From assembly GCF_000226115.1 (NCBI RefSeq), contig NC_016460.1, forward strand, positions 1,488,001-1,552,000: a DNA stretch of 64,000 nt. Reading direction: 5' to 3'. This document shows positions 1-12,102 of this stretch, piece after piece. The notes under the pieces are model-generated. The model was not told where the DNA came from and did not search any database. It saw nothing but the letters and a program-made list of their open reading frames with translations. Position 1 is the first letter of the stretch, and every line of letters starts with the position of its first letter. Source of the stretch: Thermothielavioides terrestris NRRL 8126 (Eukaryota > Ascomycota > Sordariomycetes > Sordariales > Chaetomiaceae). The position numbers and the translations under genes were made by a program.

Positions 1-439
1 ATCTCGCCACGCGCAACGCTTACACACAACGCACATCAACAACCGCGGAATTCGAGCTCTATCATTCGTGCCAACGTCAAATTCAGATTCAAGATTGCAA
101 AAGAAAAAGAAAGAGAAATTCAGACCCGGTCCCGTCTTTTGCCGTTGTTGAAACCTTTCTACCGTTGCCTGCCCCCCTGCCTTGCCTTGCCTTGCCTGTA
201 TCGTGTGTCTTTTCCCCTACGCCACAGATGCCTGCCTACCTGCCTTTCAACGCCTGCCTTGCAAAATGGAAGAAGGTGGAACTTCCTCTCTCTGTCGCTC
301 TCTTTCTCTCTCTATCTCTCTTTCGCCGCCTTGAATGGAGGAGCTGATGGGATGTACGATGGGTGGAAATGTTGAAAGGTGTATGTGGGATTTGTGGCTG
401 ATTGTGAAGTGGCAGATGGTTTTTGTCTTCCACGGTTGT
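1..439. other. Window edge and 3' flank of adenosine kinase
   Basis: No gene is supported here. The stretch is pyrimidine-rich on the + strand, with repeated CCTGCCTTG-type units near 170-200 and a (CT)n-rich tract at about 285-331. Part of it is presumably the 3' untranslated region of the adenosine kinase gene, which ends at 440 on the minus strand. The left edge of the window is arbitrary. Confidence 0.5.
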
Positions 440-1804
440 TTACTGGCGAGAGTAGGTTTGTTTGGGAAAAGGGTAGCTGTGGTGACGGAGGTTGTTAGTG
501 ACGTGGGTTCTTTTGAGCTTTTATGGCGGAGATGGCAGGGGAAGGAGGTGTAAGTTGTAAGATGAGGAACTTACGAAGGTCCGAGCTCCTTGATGCTCAG
601 CCGCGCCAGCCACTGGCCCATGTCGACGCACTCGTCGAGCGGGCGGCCCTCGACGATGCCCGCGCAGAAGCCGCCGGCGAAGGCGTCGCCCGCGCCGTTG
701 GTGTCGTTGATCTCCTCCTTGGGGATCTCGTGCACGGGGTACTCCTTGACCTCGTCCTCGCCCTGGACGGCCACGACCGTCGGCTCGGTGCCCTGCGTGA
801 TGACGGCCACGCGCTTGCGCTGCGTGTTCACCTTGGGGAGGTTGGCCAGCGCCTTGGCGATCTCCTTGACGTCCTTGGTGCCGAGGCCGTGGGAGTTGGC
901 GTAGGCCTCGGCCTCGGTCTCGTTGCCGATCACGTAGTCCCAGTAGGGGGCCGACGCGTCCAGCGGCTCCTTGAAGAACTGCGGGATGAAGGGGGCGGAG
1001 AGCGACAGGATGAAGGGCTTGTTCTTGGTCGCCGCCTGGTTGGCGAGCTCCATGATAGCGGGTGGGCAGACTATGACATGGTCAGGTAAACGGCAACGGG
1101 GAAAGCCAAGGGGGGCGTGGCCCTGGGCTGGGCGGGCTCACCCGTGAAGTGGTAGCCGCCGACATAGAATGCCTCGGCGTTCTCGACGAGCGCCCAGATA
1201 TCAGGGCGCTTCAGGTGGTCCAGGTCGTAGTGGTTAGCGGCACCCAGATCGGTGCACATGCTGCGGTTGTGGCCGGTGATAACGACACCGCAGCGGCCCG
1301 TGGGGATCTTGGGGTCGACGCGGTACTCAACGCGCAGGCCGGCCTGCTTGCAGGCGTCGCGCAGGATGGCGGCATACTTGTCGTCACCGGCACCGCCCAG
1401 GTAGACGACGCTGTTAGGGGGCAGCATGTACTGCGCACCGCGGGCCGTGTTCTGGGCAGCACCACCGGCAATCAACTTGGCATCGTAGTTGTTGAGGAGG
1501 TCCTCGTAGATGGACAGGTGCTTCTCCTCGGCCAGGATGGCGTCGTTGGCCTTGAGGCCGTACTTCTCGAGCAGCGCCTCATTGCCGAAGGCCTGGATGT
1601 CTGAACGGAGGGTGCGCTCCCATGTCAGCCGGAGGAGGTTCGGAGACCGAGACACAGTGAAAATGACCCGACGACTCGCGCAGTCACGACTTTGCGAGAG
1701 AAACACGCAGCCACAGATCGACCAATTGAACTCAACATCCTGTCGTACGTACCGAGCAGAGGGTTCTCCAGGCAGAGCAGCCTGTACTCCTTGGTGGACG
1801 TCAT
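440..1804 (-). CDS. ado1: Adenosine kinase
   Basis: PfkB/ribokinase-family enzyme that phosphorylates adenosine to AMP with ATP; it acts in cytosolic purine salvage and removes adenosine made by the S-adenosylmethionine cycle. Model: complement(join(440..476,575..1070,1142..1600,1753..1804)), 347 aa, the usual length for the family. Visible family features are the N-terminal ENPLLD segment created by joining exons 1 and 2, the substrate-binding GGAAQN motif, and the PfkB signature DTNGAGDAF at about residues 293-301, whose last Asp is the catalytic base. The final exon is tiny (37 nt) and encodes the conserved end SYPFPKQTY; without it the protein would stop inside the GTAAGT donor at 574. 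Start chosen as the first ATG matching the family. It lies 0.9 kb downstream of the uL2 gene, same strand. Confidence 0.93.
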
Positions 1805-2662
1805 GTTGCTGAGCCGGCGGTTGCGTGAAAGCGAGTTGCGGTGGAAAGGAGAAAGATTTGTGTTTGTGTTTGTGCTGCCCCTCTTGCGAGTGCGACTCGG
1901 GGGAGGAAAGCTGCAGCTTACGCCGAGGCGGGGCAGCAGAATGGTGGGGTTCCAGCTGCCGAGACCGCCGTTGGCGACCTCCCCTTTCCCAAAAAGCGCC
2001 TGGGTCAGGCCGGAGAACAGGGGCTTGGCAAAGACACCGGATATAGAACACGCCGCCGATCCCGTTCGGAACATGGTTCGCAAAGACCAGGCGACACTGA
2101 GCTAGAAATAAGGGACTTGTTTTTGTTGCGATGGTTGCCCGTGAGAATCAACCACAAAAGGAGGCACCCCGGGTTCGAGTGGCCCATTGACGTCAGAAGA
2201 ATGGGGCTTGCGCCGACGGATACTCGGTCACCCCTCGTTCGTCTGTTCGTCCGTTGTCCATACTCCGTATGGCTTGGAAGTATGCTCATGTATCCAACCC
2301 GCTCGTTCCCACTGCACTCATCACATGCGGTTCACCGAGATGGTCGTGGATGCCTGGCTCGGCTGATCGCCCCGGAAGCGACGAGTGCGCGCTGCTTGGT
2401 TCCCAAGAGTGCTCCCTGACTGCATAGCCCGCTCGGCATCCGACCCCCCTTGCGACCCCGGATAATCGAGGACATCGCCCTGCAAACAAGCCTCGTCCCT
2501 GTCCCGGCCGCGCTTGGGAATATTTTGTTCATTTCACGGCCATGATGCTTGCACAAAAGAGCAAGTCTCCCGTCCGCCTTCGCAGTCCCGTAACTACAAA
2601 GCAGCAAAAGACCAATGCAATCCGATGAACCCCTGTGCCCAGATGTAGAACCATGAAAGCCG
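1805..2662. other. Intergenic, adenosine kinase upstream region
   Basis: These 858 bases separate the uL2 stop from the adenosine kinase start, both genes being on the minus strand. It must hold the uL2 3' end and the kinase promoter and leader. I see no further gene; open frames here lack family features. A CATACTCCGTATG palindrome-like sequence lies near 2258-2270, similar to the TACGGA-containing short motifs that recur in other intergenic parts of the window. Confidence 0.5.
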
Positions 2663-3740
2663 TTACTCCTTCGTCTTCTGGGTACCACGCAGCAGACCCG
2701 TCCTTCTCGCAGCGATGAGACCCGCCTTCTGACCCTGGGCGGCGTACCTCGAGATGGTCGACGCCTTACCAATGTGTTGATGGTTACCCTGTAGCAGCGT
2801 GTCAGATATGCGACGTTCCGGAAGCAGTCTCCAAAACTCCCAGCACTTACACCACCGTGAGGATGGTCAACCGGGTTCATGGCAACACCACGAGTCTTGG
2901 GCCAGCGGTTGCGCTTGACAGCGAACTTGTGCTTGGCGCGCGAGGCCTCTGTAACACTCCGTCAGAACTTCCGTCCGCGAATGCTGTCGACAGCTCCCCT
3001 CCGCCATCATCATGAACACGTACTCAGGAGCGGCTTGTCTGTCCTGCCACCACCAGCGACGATACCAATCATGCCACGAGCGTTGCTGCTGACGACCTTC
3101 TTGGCGCCGGACGGGAGCTTGATGCGGGTCTTGCCCTCATCGGGGTTGTGGCCGACAACGGTGACGTAGTTGCCGGAGGTGCGGCCGAGCGCGCCGCGGT
3201 CACCGGGCTTCTCCTCGACGTTGGACACGACGGTACCTTCGGGGACGGAGGCGAGGGGGAGGATGTTGCCGACGGTCAGGGCGGCGTTCTTGCCGGCGTA
3301 GATGAACTGGCCGGTGTACATGCCCTCGTTGGCGATGAAGGTCTCGGTGACCTTCTTAAACCTGTACGGGGAGTTGAAGACAACGCGAGCGAGGGGCGCG
3401 CCACGGCCGGGGTCGTGGATGATTTCCTTCACGATACCCCGGATGTAGCCATGGCGCTCGGCATAGTCGAGGCTGCGGAACTTCGCCGGGGCCTTCCGCA
3501 GGCGGGTGTTGGCAGTGAAGATGCTGCCGCGGCCCTTACGCTGGTTGCGGATCTGAATGCAAGAGAAACAGTGGTCAGCACCATCTCCAGGCCCCAGCGT
3601 CCGCGCATCGTCTCAATTCGCAGGTTCCATTCTCTCGATCGATCGGTCGCTCGCCGTGGTCGCGGACTCCGTGCCGAAATCGAATCGGAGGGTATCTGTC
3701 AGAAAGCAGAAAACATAGGTTCACTTACAACGCGACCCAT
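2663..3740 (-). CDS. rpl2: 60S ribosomal protein uL2 (L8 / Rpl2)
   Basis: Universal large-subunit ribosomal protein that binds 25S rRNA near the peptidyl transferase centre. Model: complement(join(2663..2788,2851..2948,3024..3552,3729..3740)), 254 aa, identical in length to yeast Rpl2. Conserved features are the N-terminal IRNQRKG, the [14 protein letters not shown] loop, and the strongly conserved [17 protein letters not shown] segment split across exons 3 and 4. The first exon holds only four codons (Met-Gly-Arg-Val) before a GTAAGT donor, a pattern common in fungal ribosomal-protein genes. C-terminus is GTQKTKE. The start is fixed by the MGRV-IRNQRKG join. It is transcribed away from the WHIM-domain gene across a 1.8 kb gap. 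Confidence 0.96.
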
Positions 3741-5582
3741 CTTGCCCTCCTACCTTGAAAATGTGGAAGTGACGGGGTTGACTCGGTGGTTGATGGAGGT
3801 TGAGGTTGCGGCCACGGGAAAGCTCCAAATCATTGAAGCGATAATTTTCCAAATTTCTGTGTGGATGCAAAAGCCACAGCTGATTGGTGTGGCTGTCCAA
3901 GTGCCCTAACTAAGGCGGGGGAAGCGGTGTGGCGCTCTGTACCATTTGGAGTGTACGGAATACAGTATCTGCATGACATCTTGGCCTCTACCCGTACTGT
4001 GTGGAACTTGGCTGGAATTGGCTGAAAGGCGCGAACGTGTCCCTTGAACCTCAAGTCCGCCCGACATCCTCGCAACTTCGCAAAGTGGCCGTCTCCAGCA
4101 TTCGCAACACGACAACCAACAGCTCGTTCATGCTGTCAGGGTGTCTTCTTATGTACGTTTTGGATGATTGGGTATTGCCATGCTTCATATTCGGCCCGCT
4201 GCTAACGATAAGCAGGTCTCAAATCAGCTCTGCTCTGATGAACCGTCTTTACGGTTGCCTGGGGCCTTTTCTCAACGTTGTCATGTAAATCTCAAGGGCA
4301 ATTGACGTGGCCATGTGGTCGTGTGGTTCTGCTGTGCGGGCCCGGCTGCGACCCCGCGATATGGGTCGCAATGCGCAGCTTGGTCAAGCGACCGAGAGGA
4401 GGCTGGCGGCAGCAGGCCCGGGACCTTCAAATAGCGACCCGCCTCGCTGACGTTTTCACAAACAACCCAGGAGTTATGTGCGAGTGCAAGCCATTTCTGG
4501 AAGGAATTGAAACGGGTTGCGGATCGCATCTCCGCAAAATTCCCTTCCAGATGCGCCAGATCTGTCCTTTGGCACGGTCGCGGGTATGTTTGGCTGGCGC
4601 TGGGACAAGTGTCCCTTCATCACTCTCATTTTGATTTGGAATCATCGTTGAGGGGGGTGTGCAGAGGCTCACGGCACTGCTCTGTTCAGCTTGTGGGCAT
4701 GTTGCGCGGTCGCTCAAGTGAACCAGCTGGGTGGCAGCCTCCACTTAGCGGCTGTGCTGGAGGAGCCCCCTCCTGGTCAAAAACCACGAAAGTGGCCATG
4801 CGAGCCGATGCCGCTCCTGAGGTGGCAGGCTCAAGCGTGTTTGGCTGTTTTTGGCTGGGCACAACACCGGGTTTCTGGAGGTGAAGACGTGGAGCAGGCC
4901 AATTTACTGTCCTCCCGGGGTGGCGCGGGACCGTGTTTGGGCACGCCAAATCTGTTCGCTGTGCGGCTTTGCTCCCCGGCCTCACGTCCACTGCAGCTTC
5001 ATCACCCAACCAGCCAGGGAAACAGTGTCGGCCAACTCCGGCAGGTCGTTCTGGGGTGGGGAGCACCTAACAAGATGGTCTGTCCAGCCAGTTGTTCTCA
5101 CGTGCAGGTCATTTTGGCGGATTTGGTTGTTGGCTGTGGCACGGCACTCAGGGAAGTGTTTGTTGGAGATTTTGGGGGACAATGGGATGGGTGGCGACAG
5201 TGGGTGATGGCGGATTGCCGACTGGCGCGCGGAGCTGGGGAGCTGGCGAGAAGCAGCAAGCAGGACCTCGTGGGGCAGTGTGCCTGTTGCATACGGACAG
5301 CCTTGTGTGAAGAGGAAGTAAGGACTGCAGCAGTGCTTGAAGTTGACTGTAATAATATTCGGCCTATCAGGTTCCTGGCCCGTTAGACTGGATACATGGT
5401 AAAGCTGGGAGGGCCCCGGGCCGTAGTCGCCCAGTGGTCGCCTTGGTACGTAATTTGTTGCAGCCGATCTCTCTTCCATCAACCTCCAACTTACCTCACC
5501 TTGCCTCCTCCACTTCCCGCGCGCTAGTCTGCCAACCCCAGCAAACGCCCACCCACCGGCGCTCGCGTTCGCAAGAGCAAAA
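3741..5582. other. Divergent intergenic region, uL2 / WHIM gene
   Basis: About 1.8 kb between two divergently transcribed genes, so it should contain both promoters. No protein family is recognisable in any frame; the open frames here overlap each other on both strands. One copy of the recurring intergenic 14-mer GTGTACGGAATACA lies at 3951-3964. I see no tRNA, 5S rRNA or transposon signature. Confidence 0.55.
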
Positions 5583-7807
5583 ATGGCCGACGACGATTCT
5601 TCTGAACTGTCTTCGCTTTCTTCTCTGTCGGAGCCGCCTTCCGAGGATGAATCCGACATCCAATTGGAGGAGCGGCAGGGGATCCTGAAATTCTTCCACA
5701 AGGTTGACAAGAACCCAGCCTTGGAGCCCAAGGAGAAAAGCCCTCCGCGACCCAAGCGCGAGCCATCACCGCCGCACGAATATGTCTTGGCGGATAATCC
5801 TGACATTGCTGTACGTGTTGACACCCTTGTTCGCGCTGTTGTCGCGAGGCGACGCGAGAAGTCGCGCCTGCGATGTGATGGAGCATCCGGGCTAACCCTT
5901 GCCACCGCAGTTCATTGTCATGTTCCGCGCCCGGTTTTCTGAAGCGTTCCCCAAGAGCCTGGCGAATTTCGGTCCTCAAGAACTCGAGCGCGATGTTGTC
6001 GAGACCGTTCCGGGCGAGCGCGTCGAGCACTTCCTCTGCGCGCTGCTGAGCCTACTCCTGAACCGCAAGCAGGATGTCAAGTGCGTGCCTCTCGCCGTCG
6101 GGCAATAGGAGGATTGATTAGCTTTGGGATGGGTTGTTGACTCCGTTACGTGTACAGACCTGGGCATTACAACCGCGCGCTCGAAGAAGCCATTCAGACG
6201 CACAAGGGGCAGTGGGCGAAGGACTGGGAGAGCCAGAACCCGCTCGCAGGGCAGGCGACGTTTGCCTCGATGACGCCAGTGCAACGGGTACGTGCTGTAC
6301 CCCCAATCCCTGACCATCTTCGCGCTGTCGCTCTCGGCAACCTCACTCAGATGGCAAGTCCATTTACTGACCTGGCTGCCGCTAGCTTACGCTGTTGCGT
6401 ACCCTCGTGCAGTGGACGCTTTCCTCATCAGACGCGGTCAGGACAATCATCAGCCAGCAGTACAAAAACCGGCACGATGACGACCTCAACATCCCCCTGA
6501 GCGTTCAGCCCTGGGGCAGCGATGGCGACAAGCGCCGGTATTTCCTCATCGAGGGCAACGACGACACCTCGTTCCGCGTGTACAGAGAAAGCAATCCCGC
6601 GGGCCTACAGAGGACGTGGTGGAGCGTGGCGGGCAACATCGAGGAGCTCAAGGCTCTCAGCGAGAAGCTCGAGACGCAGGACGGCGGGCCGAAGGCGAAG
6701 GCTCTTGCCAAGAAGATCATGAACAGCATCCCGCGGTTTGAGGCGACGGAGGAAAAGCGGCGGCGCAGGGAATACCGCCAGATGCGCAAGGAGCAGTTCA
6801 GACGGCCGGAGCCCGGGTTTTCGCTCTACGAAGGCCGCACTAGAGGCAAGCGCATAAAGTACACGTACTCCGACGACGAGGCCGACTTCTTCTCGGACTC
6901 CACCACTCGCCGTTCAGCCCGCAACACCGGCAACCACACGCCCACCGAGCCCAGGGGCCCTGTTACGACAGCCAGTGGCCGGCAGGTCAGGGCGCCGAAC
7001 CGGCTGAACGCGGAGAACGCCAGCGACGGGGCACCCAGCGCCAGCGCTAGCGTGCAGGGCGACGCCCAGGACGCGGAGCAGAGACCACTCACCCGCTCGG
7101 GCCGCCCTCAGAGGTCTGCGGCCGTGAACCACGGCATGAACGGTTGGGCCTCGAAGAAACGGAAGAGTGACGAGTACGAGTCGGAGGAGTCCGACGAGGA
7201 GGACAGCGAGCCCGACTTCGAAGCTGACGAGGAAGACGAGCACGTCCCCGAAGAGTCGGAGGAGGACGAGGAAGAATTCGAGGAAGAAGAGCTCATGGAC
7301 GAGGACCTAGAGGAAGCCCCCCCGCGCAAGAGCTTGATATGCAAGTTCCCGATCAGGGTCGCCTTTGACGAGAACAACAAGGTGCGGCAGATCCCCGGGC
7401 CGCCCGTCGCGAGCGAGAAACACAAACACCCCAGGGCGGCACATCAGAACGGGATCGTCAGCTACGAGGAGTCCGAGTCCGGCGAGACAACCACAACCCC
7501 CGAAGAGCCTGTTGTTGCGGAGCCTGAGCCGGAGCCGCCCGCGGCCGAGGTCATCGCCGTCGCGACGAAGCGGATGACGCCGCTCGAGCTAGCCGACAGC
7601 CAGCCTGGGGCTGGCGTGGGCAAGCAGCATGAACCTGTGCAGGAGTCGAGCGCCGATGCAAACCAGCCCCAAGGGACAGACGCCGGCGTGACGGACAGGT
7701 CACTCCCGACGCCCTCCAGTGAGCCGTCGGCACCCCCGGCGCTCAGGGGCAGCCCGGAGGCCGCACCATCTGTCCCGCAGCCTGTCGGTTTTGTCTCCCA
7801 GGAGTGA
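5583..7807 (+). CDS. WHIM-domain chromatin-associated protein
   Basis: Model: join(5583..5810,5911..6080,6158..6287,6386..7807), 649 aa. The N-terminus is acidic and Ser-rich, followed by a helical block (VMFRARFSEAFPKSL to LLSLLLN) that resembles a DDT-type helix bundle. The segment MTPVQRLTLLRTLVQWTL, formed by joining exons 3 and 4, resembles a WHIM1 motif. The next block (WGSDGDKRRYFLIEG, then FRVYRES) resembles the WHIM/D-TOX element seen in ISWI-associated factors. The C-terminal half is disordered, with several basic patches and a long Glu/Asp-rich tract (about residues 360-415). Known family members help ISWI-type remodellers contact nucleosomal linker DNA; that role is inferred, not shown. 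The exon 3 acceptor (6157) is the least certain join. Nuclear location is likely. Confidence 0.72.
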
Positions 7808-8158
7808 TTAGACATCTGTAGAGGGGCTACTGGTGTTTACGACTTATGAGAACCTGGAAGCAGGTTTTGGTGCTATGGCCGCCGGACATGGGAAGGAGAC
7901 GGCCGGTATCATGCTGTTTCAGCTGTCTGTCTGTTCCGAGCAAGTCAGCTTTTGAGCGATGTCGGCGGGGAAAAGCACGAATCGTTTGACATAGGCTCGG
8001 AAACTTGGGCCGATAGTAATAGACTTGTCTGTTTGGAGGCATGGGCCGCGAGTCTCGATGCCCTCGTTATGCAAAGAATCACCCAAACGCCACGACACCA
8101 GACTCTATGTTAGCATATCAACCTAATCCACGCTCTCCCTTCCCCTCCTTCCCCGTGA
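7808..8158. other. Convergent 3' flanks
   Basis: 351 bases between the WHIM-domain gene stop (+) and the Atg43-like gene stop (-). It should hold the 3' untranslated regions of both genes. No gene or RNA is visible. Confidence 0.5.
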
Positions 8159-8797
8159 CTACCGCGTCCTCTTTACCAGGCTAACCTTCCTCTCGGGCGG
8201 TATCGGCCAGTTATTGACCCCATACCACCACCGCCTCAACCTGGCCCCAATCGACGACCCATGAATACGTGCGTTGCGGTTCCAGTGCTGCCATCCGCAG
8301 ATCGCCAAGTTGTACAGAATCCCCTGCACAAACGGCATCATGACCTGTTCGTAGTTCACACACAAACGCCACACACGTTAGCCACGCCTTCCCAAACCTG
8401 ATTGGAGGGCCAAAGGGAAACCCCCTACCTGATCCCGAACGGTGATCCACCCAACCTTCCACCACGTGTCTGCATTCCGTATGCTCCACAGGTAGCTCTG
8501 CTCGAAGCGCAGATCGGGCATGGGCGGGAGGTGGCGGCGGCGCGGATGCGGCTTGATGCGCGACGACGGGTAGACCTCGTCGTCCTCGACCTCCTCTTCC
8601 TCGGATTCCCCTCCGCTGTGGCTGACTACGCCGTCATCGTCGAGGCCGCCTTCGTCGGGGAGCACGGGCTCGAGGTGGACGGGCTCTTTCTTGGAGGCCG
8701 CTGTCGACGGGTTCAGGTCGTGCTGCGGCGAGGGGTTGCGCTGGAGATGTGCGGTTTGCACTGTCTCGGCGAGTTGGAGGGGTATCGACGAGGCCAT
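8159..8797 (-). CDS. atg43: DUF1770 / Atg43-type protein
   Basis: Model: complement(join(8159..8344,8429..8797)), 184 aa. The N-terminal half is disordered with a Glu-rich acidic block (ESEEEEVEDDE). It is followed by a conserved PPMPDLRFEQSYLWSI-type core and WWKVGWITVRDQ. Exon 2 begins with a hydrophobic stretch (VMMPFVQGILYNLAICGW) suited to membrane insertion, then the basic RRWWYGVNNW segment. This layout matches DUF1770, the family that contains fission yeast Atg43, a mitochondrial outer-membrane mitophagy receptor; that function comes from the literature on Atg43 and is not proven for this gene. The exon join is in phase 0 across a CAG|GTAGGG donor. It is head to head with eRF1. Confidence 0.72.
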
Positions 8798-9535
8798 TGT
8801 GGCCGGGGGCTGTCGATCAAGTGCGAAGGGTTGGAGGACTTCGCACTTGTTGCTTTCTTAACAAAGAGCCTCGAGGTTCGTGTCAGTGCATCATAGCTCT
8901 TGAGAGCCCCACAAAACACTGTCTTAACCCAGCTGCGGTTGGAAGTACTCGGACAAACGAATGAAAGGGGGCTTCGTAAGCTTACCCGAAACCCCGGGCT
9001 CAAAAAGTGGACAACGGTCAAAAATGGGAAAGTTATGTAGAAAATAGCTGCCTTGTATTAACTATGTCGAAAGCAAATCCTCAATTTTCCCCTCGGGGCT
9101 ATGTGCGTAGTTCTCATGTAAGTTACTCTCAGGTTGGTTGTCTCGTGGAACAAGGAACGACGCACGGCATCTCTCGGTCATCCCAAGACACAAAGAGCCC
9201 CACTTCTCAAGAACAGGCACTCGAAACCCGGTCAATGTGCTGTCTGTGCTTCAGCCGGGGTCAATGACCCTCCGATGGCCAATGATGACCAGCTGTAGGC
9301 AACTTGTGGGGCTGTCGTGCGCCACTTGGCTCCAAGCCCATAAAAAGCTTCACCAGGCGCGAAACCCCTCTCCCGTTCAAACCCCACCACCAATTTCAGG
9401 AAAATCCGGGTCAGAAAAGCACATAGCTGCCATATCTCAAAAAAAGAGCGCACAGGTTCTCTCTCCGTGAGGAGGATCTAGGCGAGGTCTACTTTCTCCT
9501 AGTTTGTTTCCTTTTTCCTGGTCAAATCGTTCACC
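8798..9535. promoter_or_regulatory. Shared promoter region, Atg43-like / eRF1
   Basis: 738 bases between two divergently transcribed start codons, so it must serve as promoter and leader for both. I cannot point to a clear TATA element. A pyrimidine-rich run (TTTCTCCTAGTTTGTTTCC and neighbours) directly precedes the eRF1 start, as is usual for highly expressed fungal genes. Confidence 0.5.
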
Positions 9536-11093
9536 ATGAGCGACTCCAACGCCAGCGAGGCGGAGAAGAACGTGAGTCGTGCGAGATTTTGAGGCTGCAG
9601 CTGCACCTTGTTGCTGACGGGACTGCCCTACAGATCGAGATTTGGAAGGTGAAGAAGTTGATCAAGCGGCTTGAGGCCGCTCGTGGAAATGGCACCAGCA
9701 TGATTTCCCTGATTATCCGTATGTCGTTCCCATTTCGCCCCGACCGCTGGGCAACTCGGCAGGCCGCCCTCGCCTCGCCTCGCCTCCCCTCCCCTCCTCA
9801 GATTGAGCTCCTGCTGACGATTCCACTTCCCCTTGGCAGCGCCGAAGGACCAGGTCTCTCGCGCGGCAAAGATGCTGGCTGAAGAATACGTACGTCTCTG
9901 GCGTCCAGAAGGCGCCTCCACGGGCAACCACCAGGATCTGACATGTGTTCTAGGGTACCGCGTCCAACATCAAGTCGCGTGTCAACCGTCAATCCGTCCT
10001 TTCAGCCATTACCTCGACCCAGCAGCGCCTCAAGCTGTACAACAAGGTCCCGCCCAACGGCCTGGTCGTCTACTGCGGTGAAATCTTGACGTCAGAAGGC
10101 AAGGAACGCAAGGTCAACATTGACTTCGAGCCGTTCAAGCCCATCAACACGTCGCTCTACCTCTGTGACAACAAGTTCCACACCGAAGCCCTCGCCGAGC
10201 TGCTCGAGTCGGACCAGAAGTTTGGTTTCATCGTCATGGACGGTAACGGGGCGCTGTTCGGCACGCTCAGCGGCAACACGCGCGACGTGGTCCAGAAGTT
10301 CTCGGTCGATCTTCCAAAGAAGCACGGCCGCGGTGGCCAATCGGCGCTGCGTTTCGCGCGTCTGAGAGAGGAGAAGCGGCACAACTACGTCCGCAAGGTG
10401 GCCGAGCTGGCGGTGCAGAACTTCATCACCAACGACAAGGTTAACGTTGCTGGCATCGTCCTGGCCGGTTCCGCCGACTTCAAGAACGATCTGAACGCGT
10501 CCGACATGTTCGACCAGCGGCTGCAGGCCAAGGTCATCAAGGTCGTCGACGTGTCATACGGCGGCGAGAACGGCTTCAACCAGGCGATTGAGCTGGCGTC
10601 CGAGACGCTGGGCAACGTCAAGTTCATCCAGGAGAAGAAGCTGATCGGCAAGTACTTTGAGGAGATCAGCCAGGACACGGGCCGCGTCTGCTACGGCGTC
10701 GACGACACGCTCAAGGCGCTGGAGCTGGGCGCGGTCGAGACGCTCATCGTGTTTGAGAACCTCGAGGTGACGCGCTGGACGCTGAAGGACAGCAACGGCA
10801 ACGAGGTGATCCTGCACACGACCAAGCAGCAGGAGCAGGGCAACCGCGACAAGTTCATGGACAAGGAGACGGGCCAGGAGATGGAGGTGGCGGCGCAGGA
10901 GTCCTTCCTGGAGTGGATCGCCGAGCACTACAAGGATTTCGGCACGACGCTCGAGTTCGTCTCGGACCGGTCGACCGAGGGCAACCAGTTCGTCAAGGGC
11001 TTCGGCGGCATTGGCGGCATCCTCCGGTACAAGGTCAACTTCGAGCAGCTGGCCGACGTGGACGAAGACGACGACGACTACTACGACGATTGA
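9536..11093 (+). CDS. sup45: Translation termination factor eRF1 (Sup45)
   Basis: Class I release factor that reads all three stop codons in the ribosomal A site and triggers peptidyl-tRNA hydrolysis with eRF3. Model: join(9536..9571,9634..9718,9840..9889,9954..11093), 436 aa, normal for the family. Stop-codon recognition motifs are present: NIKS at residues about 62-65 and YLCDNKF (the YxCxxxF motif) at about 126-132. The catalytic GGQ lies at about 184-186 in GRGGQS. The C-terminal eRF3-binding domain ends in an acidic tail ([10 protein letters not shown]). Three short introns interrupt the N-terminal 57 codons; the rest is one exon. Start is the ATG directly after TTCACC, giving [12 protein letters not shown]. 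The stop-recognition motifs are standard, so no sign of altered stop-codon use. Confidence 0.97.
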
Positions 11094-12102
11094 CAGTTTG
11101 ATTCCCTCGTTGACCACGAGGGACTCGTTACCGAAGCCATCACGTCCGAGCTGACGACACCGCATGCCGACCAGGCGGCCGCCGCGCCGCCGCGAAGCCC
11201 CGCGAAGCTCCCGCCCGCGCAGCGGCGGCTGATGAAGGGCTTCGCGGAAAGGCCGAGCCCCAGCCACCAGGTGTCGCGACCCAGCCCGCTTCGCTCTGTG
11301 ATGACGGCTTCTTGGGTTTGAGGCGGCAGATTGAAGGTGCGTGAGCGTTCCCTCGGCCGGCAGACCCCACCGCGGTGCCTGCTAACCGAGTGCCGCCGCA
11401 GGAAGTGTTGCCCGTAGGATCGGGAAGTCGGACAAGGCCGAAGACAAGTCATTGCAGGGCATCAATCCAACGAGATTGAGTTGACATGCGTGGGGACACG
11501 GGCTGGCCCGGCTTGCGGCAGTCCTGGTACGCGGACAGTCGGTCCGGGCCATGCGGTGTCTGTCCTGTCTTTACTGTCGATGCGGGGTGTCAGAGAAATA
11601 GATTAGCTAATCGCAAACCCTCACTCGTTAATGAATCTCCGTCCGCATGTGTATGCCGAGGAAAACGGGCTACAGTTCCGGCCTGGGGAGGAAACCGTGT
11701 GGGCAAATGTGGGTTTACAGACCGGAAGGTGAACAGCTGCCGAACTCGGCCGATTATCCCCTCTTTTGGTGGGGTCTCCGGTGCAGCTTTCAGCGATCGG
11801 AGCTCCGGTGGGCACAAGCGCTGCGGGCCAAGCCAGGTAGACCGGTCGGCCCGTTCATCAGGGTGCGGGCTTCAGGGTCAAGTTCTCATTCCGATATCAA
11901 AACTCAACACCGTCTCCCGTGTGCACACGGCCTCTCTGGACACGTCAGCGCCCGCGATTTCTACATGACGGGCAAGCTTGATGTAGACGACGTAGACTCT
12001 TTTCTTCGAAACTTCGGTTCATTTGAAATTTTGCATTCGGCCGCCCCGTGAGTCTGACCACAGCGGCTTTGAGCCTCCTCGCCGACCGGCATCTTGTCAA
12101 CG
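11094..12102. other. Intergenic, eRF1 / prephenate dehydratase
   Basis: About 1 kb between two + strand genes. It holds the eRF1 3' end and the upstream region of the dehydratase gene. No coding, RNA or repeat feature is supported. Confidence 0.5.

Noticed and set aside
523..1089. Long + strand frame over adenosine kinase
   Set aside because: It is the antisense of a well supported kinase exon; its Val/Leu/Gly/Asp-rich make-up is what GC-rich codons give in reverse.
10554..11267. Long minus-strand frame over eRF1
   Set aside because: Antisense shadow of a conserved GC-rich exon with no family features.
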